Source: Flavobacteriales bacterium
GTDB taxonomy: Bacteria; Bacteroidota; Bacteroidia; Flavobacteriales_D; Crocinitomicaceae
Assembly: GCA_947458985.1 (NCBI GenBank)
Contig: CANHBA010000088.1
Span: forward strand, 1 to 8,574
Reading direction: 5' to 3'
Length of the DNA stretch: 8,574 nucleotides
Shown one piece after another: positions 6,632-8,574 of this stretch. The first letter of the stretch is position 1; each line of letters opens with the position of its first letter. The notes beneath the pieces are model-generated. The model was not told the origin of the DNA. It did not search any database and saw nothing but the letters and a program-made list of their open reading frames with translations. Both the position numbers and the translations under genes were made by a program.

Positions 6632-6949
6632 TTACATGAGTGCGTCTAACTTCTCTGCAAGAACTGCTTTAGGAACAGCGCCTACCGATTTGTCGACGAC
6701 TTCGCCGTTTTTAATAAAAAGAATGGTTGGAATGGAGCGTACACCAAACTGAGCAGAAACGCCCATGTTGTGGTCAACGTTTACTTTGCCGATAAGGGCT
6801 CTTCCTTCGTATTCTTGGTGCATTTCTTCAATAACTGGACCGATCATGCGACACGGACCACACCACTCTGCCCAAAAATCAATGATCACTGGCTTGTCAG
6901 ATTTCATGACGAGCTCATCAAAGTTTTGGTCTGTAATTTCTACTGCCAT
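6632..6949 (-). CDS. trxA: Thioredoxin
   Basis: This is a 105-residue cytosolic thioredoxin, full length for the family. The active site WCGPC is at residues 29-33, with redox cysteines Cys30 and Cys33 in the context DFWAEWCGPCRM. The buried Asp24, the cis-proline Pro74 in SIPT, and the C-terminal VGAVPK segment are all present. It reduces protein disulfides such as those of ribonucleotide reductase and peroxiredoxins, and is itself reduced by thioredoxin reductase, which is not encoded here. There is no signal peptide, which argues against a periplasmic thiol-disulfide protein. The start at 6949 is preceded by an A-rich stretch without a Shine-Dalgarno. It lies 41 bp after uvrA, and a strong terminator follows its stop, so it ends a transcription unit. 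Confidence 0.98.
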   Translation of the reverse strand: MAVEITDQNFDELVMKSDKPVIIDFWAEWCGPCRMIGPVIEEMHQEYEGRALIGKVNVDHNMGVSAQFGVRSIPTILFIKNGEVVDKSVGAVPKAVLAEKLDALM

Positions 6950-6980
6950 TTTATAATTTTTTTGTCGTTACTAACTTAGG

Positions 6981-7003
6981 AGCGTCAAAATTAACGCTTT
7001 TTT
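6981..7003 (+). other. Small inverted repeat at the 3' end of uvrA
   Basis: AGCGT (6981-6985) and ACGCT (6994-6998) form a 5-bp stem around an 8-base loop, overlapping the uvrA stop codon. A run of six T (6998-7003) lies on the plus-strand side, so the arrangement resembles a weak terminator for plus-strand (antisense) transcription rather than for uvrA. On the uvrA strand no U-tract follows the hairpin. It may be chance, because the T-run is simply the complement of the lysine codons AAA AAG at the end of UvrA. Confidence 0.25.
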
Positions 7004-8574
7004 AATTCTTGGGCCAAATATTTTGCAGTGTAGGACACTTTTTGAGCCTTTTTCATCATTTGCCGCGGTGTGCCTTCAAATAGGACTTGACCGCCGCGCT
7101 GTCCGCCCTCGGGTCCGATATCGATGATGTAGTCGGCAGTTTTGATCATGTCGAGGTTGTGCTCAATGACCAAAACGGTGTTGCCTTCGTCTACAAGTCT
7201 TTGCAAAACCTTAAGCAATAGTTGTATATCCTCGAAATGGAGCCCAGTAGAAGGCTCATCTAAAATGTATATGGTTTTGCCGGTTGCGCGCTTGGCGAGT
7301 TCAGCAGCTAATTTGATACGCTGGGCTTCTCCTCCGGAAAGAGTGGTGGAAGATTGTCCGAGTTGTACATAACCCAAGCCCACTTCTTCCAAAGTGAGGA
7401 GCATGCGGTGTATTTTGGGCTGATTCTCAAAGAATATGCAGCCTTCTGAAATGGTCATTTGTAGGACATCAGCGATGGTTTTGCCTTTGTAGCGAACCTC
7501 GAGTGTTTCGTTATTGTACCTTTTACCATTACACTGTTCGCATAGCACATAAACATCGGGTAAAAAGTTCATTTCAATCAAGCGCATCCCGCCGCCATTG
7601 CAGGTTTCGCATTTGCCACCAGCCACATTAAAAGAAAATCTTCCAGCTTTATAACCGCGGATCAAGGCTTCTGGCATGCTGGCAAACAAACTCCTGATTT
7701 CGTCAAAAACTTTTGTGTAAGTGACGGGGTTGGAGCGTGGTGTACGGCCAATGGGGCTTTGGTCAATTTCAATGACTTTATCGAGGTGCTCCAAGCCTTT
7801 GATTTGCTTGAAGGGCAAAGGGGAACGAATGGGGTCGTAGAAATGATTCATCAAAATGGGGAAGAGCGTCTGATTGATCAAAGACGACTTGCCGCTGCCG
7901 CTAACACCTGTGATAAAAGTAAAGGTACCTAGTGGAATTTGGATGTCTACGTTCTTGAGGTTGTGGCCAGTTGCCCCTATTAATTGCAGAAAGTTTCCGT
8001 TTCCGTTTCTCGTTTTTAGCGGTATTTCAATGTTTCTTTTTCCACTAAGATATCCCGCGGTGACCGTAGTACTTTTCAATATTTCGGCGTAGGTCCCGGC
8101 AAAAACGATTTGGCCGCCGTGGCGTCCAGCTCCTGGGCCTATATCTACAATGTAGTCTGCTGCTTCCATCATTTCTTTATCGTGTTCAACCACCAACACA
8201 GTATTGCCGATGTCTCGGAGTTTGGTGAGGGAACGGATCAGTTTGGTGTTGTCGCGTTGGTGCAGTCCAATGGATGGTTCGTCGAGAATGTAGAGCACAT
8301 TGAGCAGTTCGGTGCCTATTTGGGTGGCTAATCTGATCCTTTGTGCTTCGCCGCCCGAGAGTGTCTTCGCACTGCGATGCATAGTGAGGTAATCTAAACC
8401 TACTTCCAGAATAAACCCTAAGCGCGCATTGATTTCTTTGATGATTTCTTTACCGATAAACAACGCTTGCTCGTTGAGCATGTCGGGTAATTTGGCACAC
8501 CAATCTTGCAATGCTTGCAAGTCCATAATGGCCAGTTCGCCGATGTGTTGTTCGCCAATTTTAAAGTGCAGCGC
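6991..8574 (-). CDS. uvrA: Excinuclease ABC subunit A, N-terminal part cut by window edge
   Basis: UvrA is the DNA-damage sensor of nucleotide excision repair, an ABC-type ATPase that dimerises and loads UvrB. The 527 visible residues are the C-terminal half or slightly more of a protein normally about 940 long; the frame runs open to base 8574, so the Met at 8526 is internal. In visible-fragment numbering, the first ABC signature LSGGEAQRIRLATQIG starts at about 73, followed by Walker B LYILDEPSIGLHQRD. The second Walker A, GVSGSGKS, is at 223-230. The zinc finger has Cys322, Cys325, Cys345 and Cys348 (CETC and CEQC). The second signature, LSGGEAQRIKLA, and Walker B, IYILDEPSTGLH, follow, then the H-loop VIEHN. 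All ATPase and zinc motifs seen are intact. The missing N-terminus holds the UvrB-binding domain, so canonical UvrA cannot be told from a UvrA2-type paralogue here. Confidence 0.97.
   Translation of the reverse strand, partial: ALHFKIGEQHIGELAIMDLQALQDWCAKLPDMLNEQALFIGKEIIKEINARLGFILEVGLDYLTMHRSAKTLSGGEAQRIRLATQIGTELLNVLYILDEPSIGLHQRDNTKLIRSLTKLRDIGNTVLVVEHDKEMMEAADYIVDIGPGAGRHGGQIVFAGTYAEILKSTTVTAGYLSGKRNIEIPLKTRNGNGNFLQLIGATGHNLKNVDIQIPLGTFTFITGVSGSGKSSLINQTLFPILMNHFYDPIRSPLPFKQIKGLEHLDKVIEIDQSPIGRTPRSNPVTYTKVFDEIRSLFASMPEALIRGYKAGRFSFNVAGGKCETCNGGGMRLIEMNFLPDVYVLCEQCNGKRYNNETLEVRYKGKTIADVLQMTISEGCIFFENQPKIHRMLLTLEEVGLGYVQLGQSSTTLSGGEAQRIKLAAELAKRATGKTIYILDEPSTGLHFEDIQLLLKVLQRLVDEGNTVLVIEHNLDMIKTADYIIDIGPEGGQRGGQVLFEGTPRQMMKKAQKVSYTAKYLAQELKKR

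Noticed and set aside
6971..6978. TAAGTTAG on the minus strand upstream of trxA as a possible -7 promoter box
   Set aside because: It has one mismatch to TAnnTTTG and no TTG at 19-21 bases upstream; the nearest TTTTG is only 7 bases away. It is too weak to call, although trxA could still have its own promoter in the 41-bp gap.
664..8331. Many plus-strand and out-of-frame open reading frames of 60-137 codons throughout the window
   Set aside because: Each lies within a well-supported minus-strand gene, gives low-complexity or motif-free protein, and has no spacing or start signal of its own.
1..8574. CRISPR arrays, tRNA or rRNA genes, insertion sequences, attachment sites, riboswitches
   Set aside because: No direct repeat arrays, cloverleaf sequences, transposase-like proteins or terminal inverted repeats were seen. 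The non-coding gaps are only 34, 41 and 86 bp, too small for most such elements.

Overview
The window is a stretch of a Bacteroidota chromosome, on three lines of evidence. LpxC and FabZ are fused into one polypeptide, which is typical of that phylum. Start codons lack Shine-Dalgarno sequences and are preceded by A/T-rich DNA. A Bacteroidota-type TAnnTTTG box lies upstream of lpxD. The class cannot be fixed by eye; I lean weakly toward the Saprospiria or a related environmental lineage. All eight genes lie on the minus strand, so transcription runs from high to low coordinates. No mobile element, tRNA, rRNA, CRISPR array or phage gene is visible.

In transcription order, the right end (8574-6991) is the C-terminal half of the excinuclease subunit UvrA, cut by the window edge. 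After 41 bp comes thioredoxin (trxA, 6949-6632), followed at once by a clear intrinsic terminator (6627-6603). Only 5 bp beyond it starts an unrecognised membrane-anchored protein of 239 residues (6597-5878). An 86-bp gap then leads into a tightly packed five-gene run: lpxD (5791-4742), lpxC-fabZ fusion (4745-3342), lpxA (3345-2569), an RlmD/RumA-type rRNA uracil-C5 methyltransferase (2572-1139) and cinA (1142-1, cut by the left edge). All four junctions in this run are ATGA overlaps, in which the next ATG shares two bases with the preceding TGA.

The core of the run makes the lipid A acyl-glucosamine precursor. LpxA adds the O-linked hydroxyacyl chain, the LpxC half removes the acetyl group, and LpxD adds the N-linked hydroxyacyl chain. 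The FabZ half draws on the same hydroxyacyl-ACP pool for fatty acid elongation. The last two genes belong to other pathways (rRNA modification and pyridine nucleotide salvage) but appear to be translationally coupled to the lipid A genes.

This is mostly a housekeeping region and I see no hidden novel system. The points most worth a second look are the methyltransferase lacking all the expected iron-sulfur cysteines, the unbroken ATGA chain linking lipid A synthesis to rRNA methylation and CinA, the unrecognised membrane protein, and the terminator placed almost on that protein's start codon.
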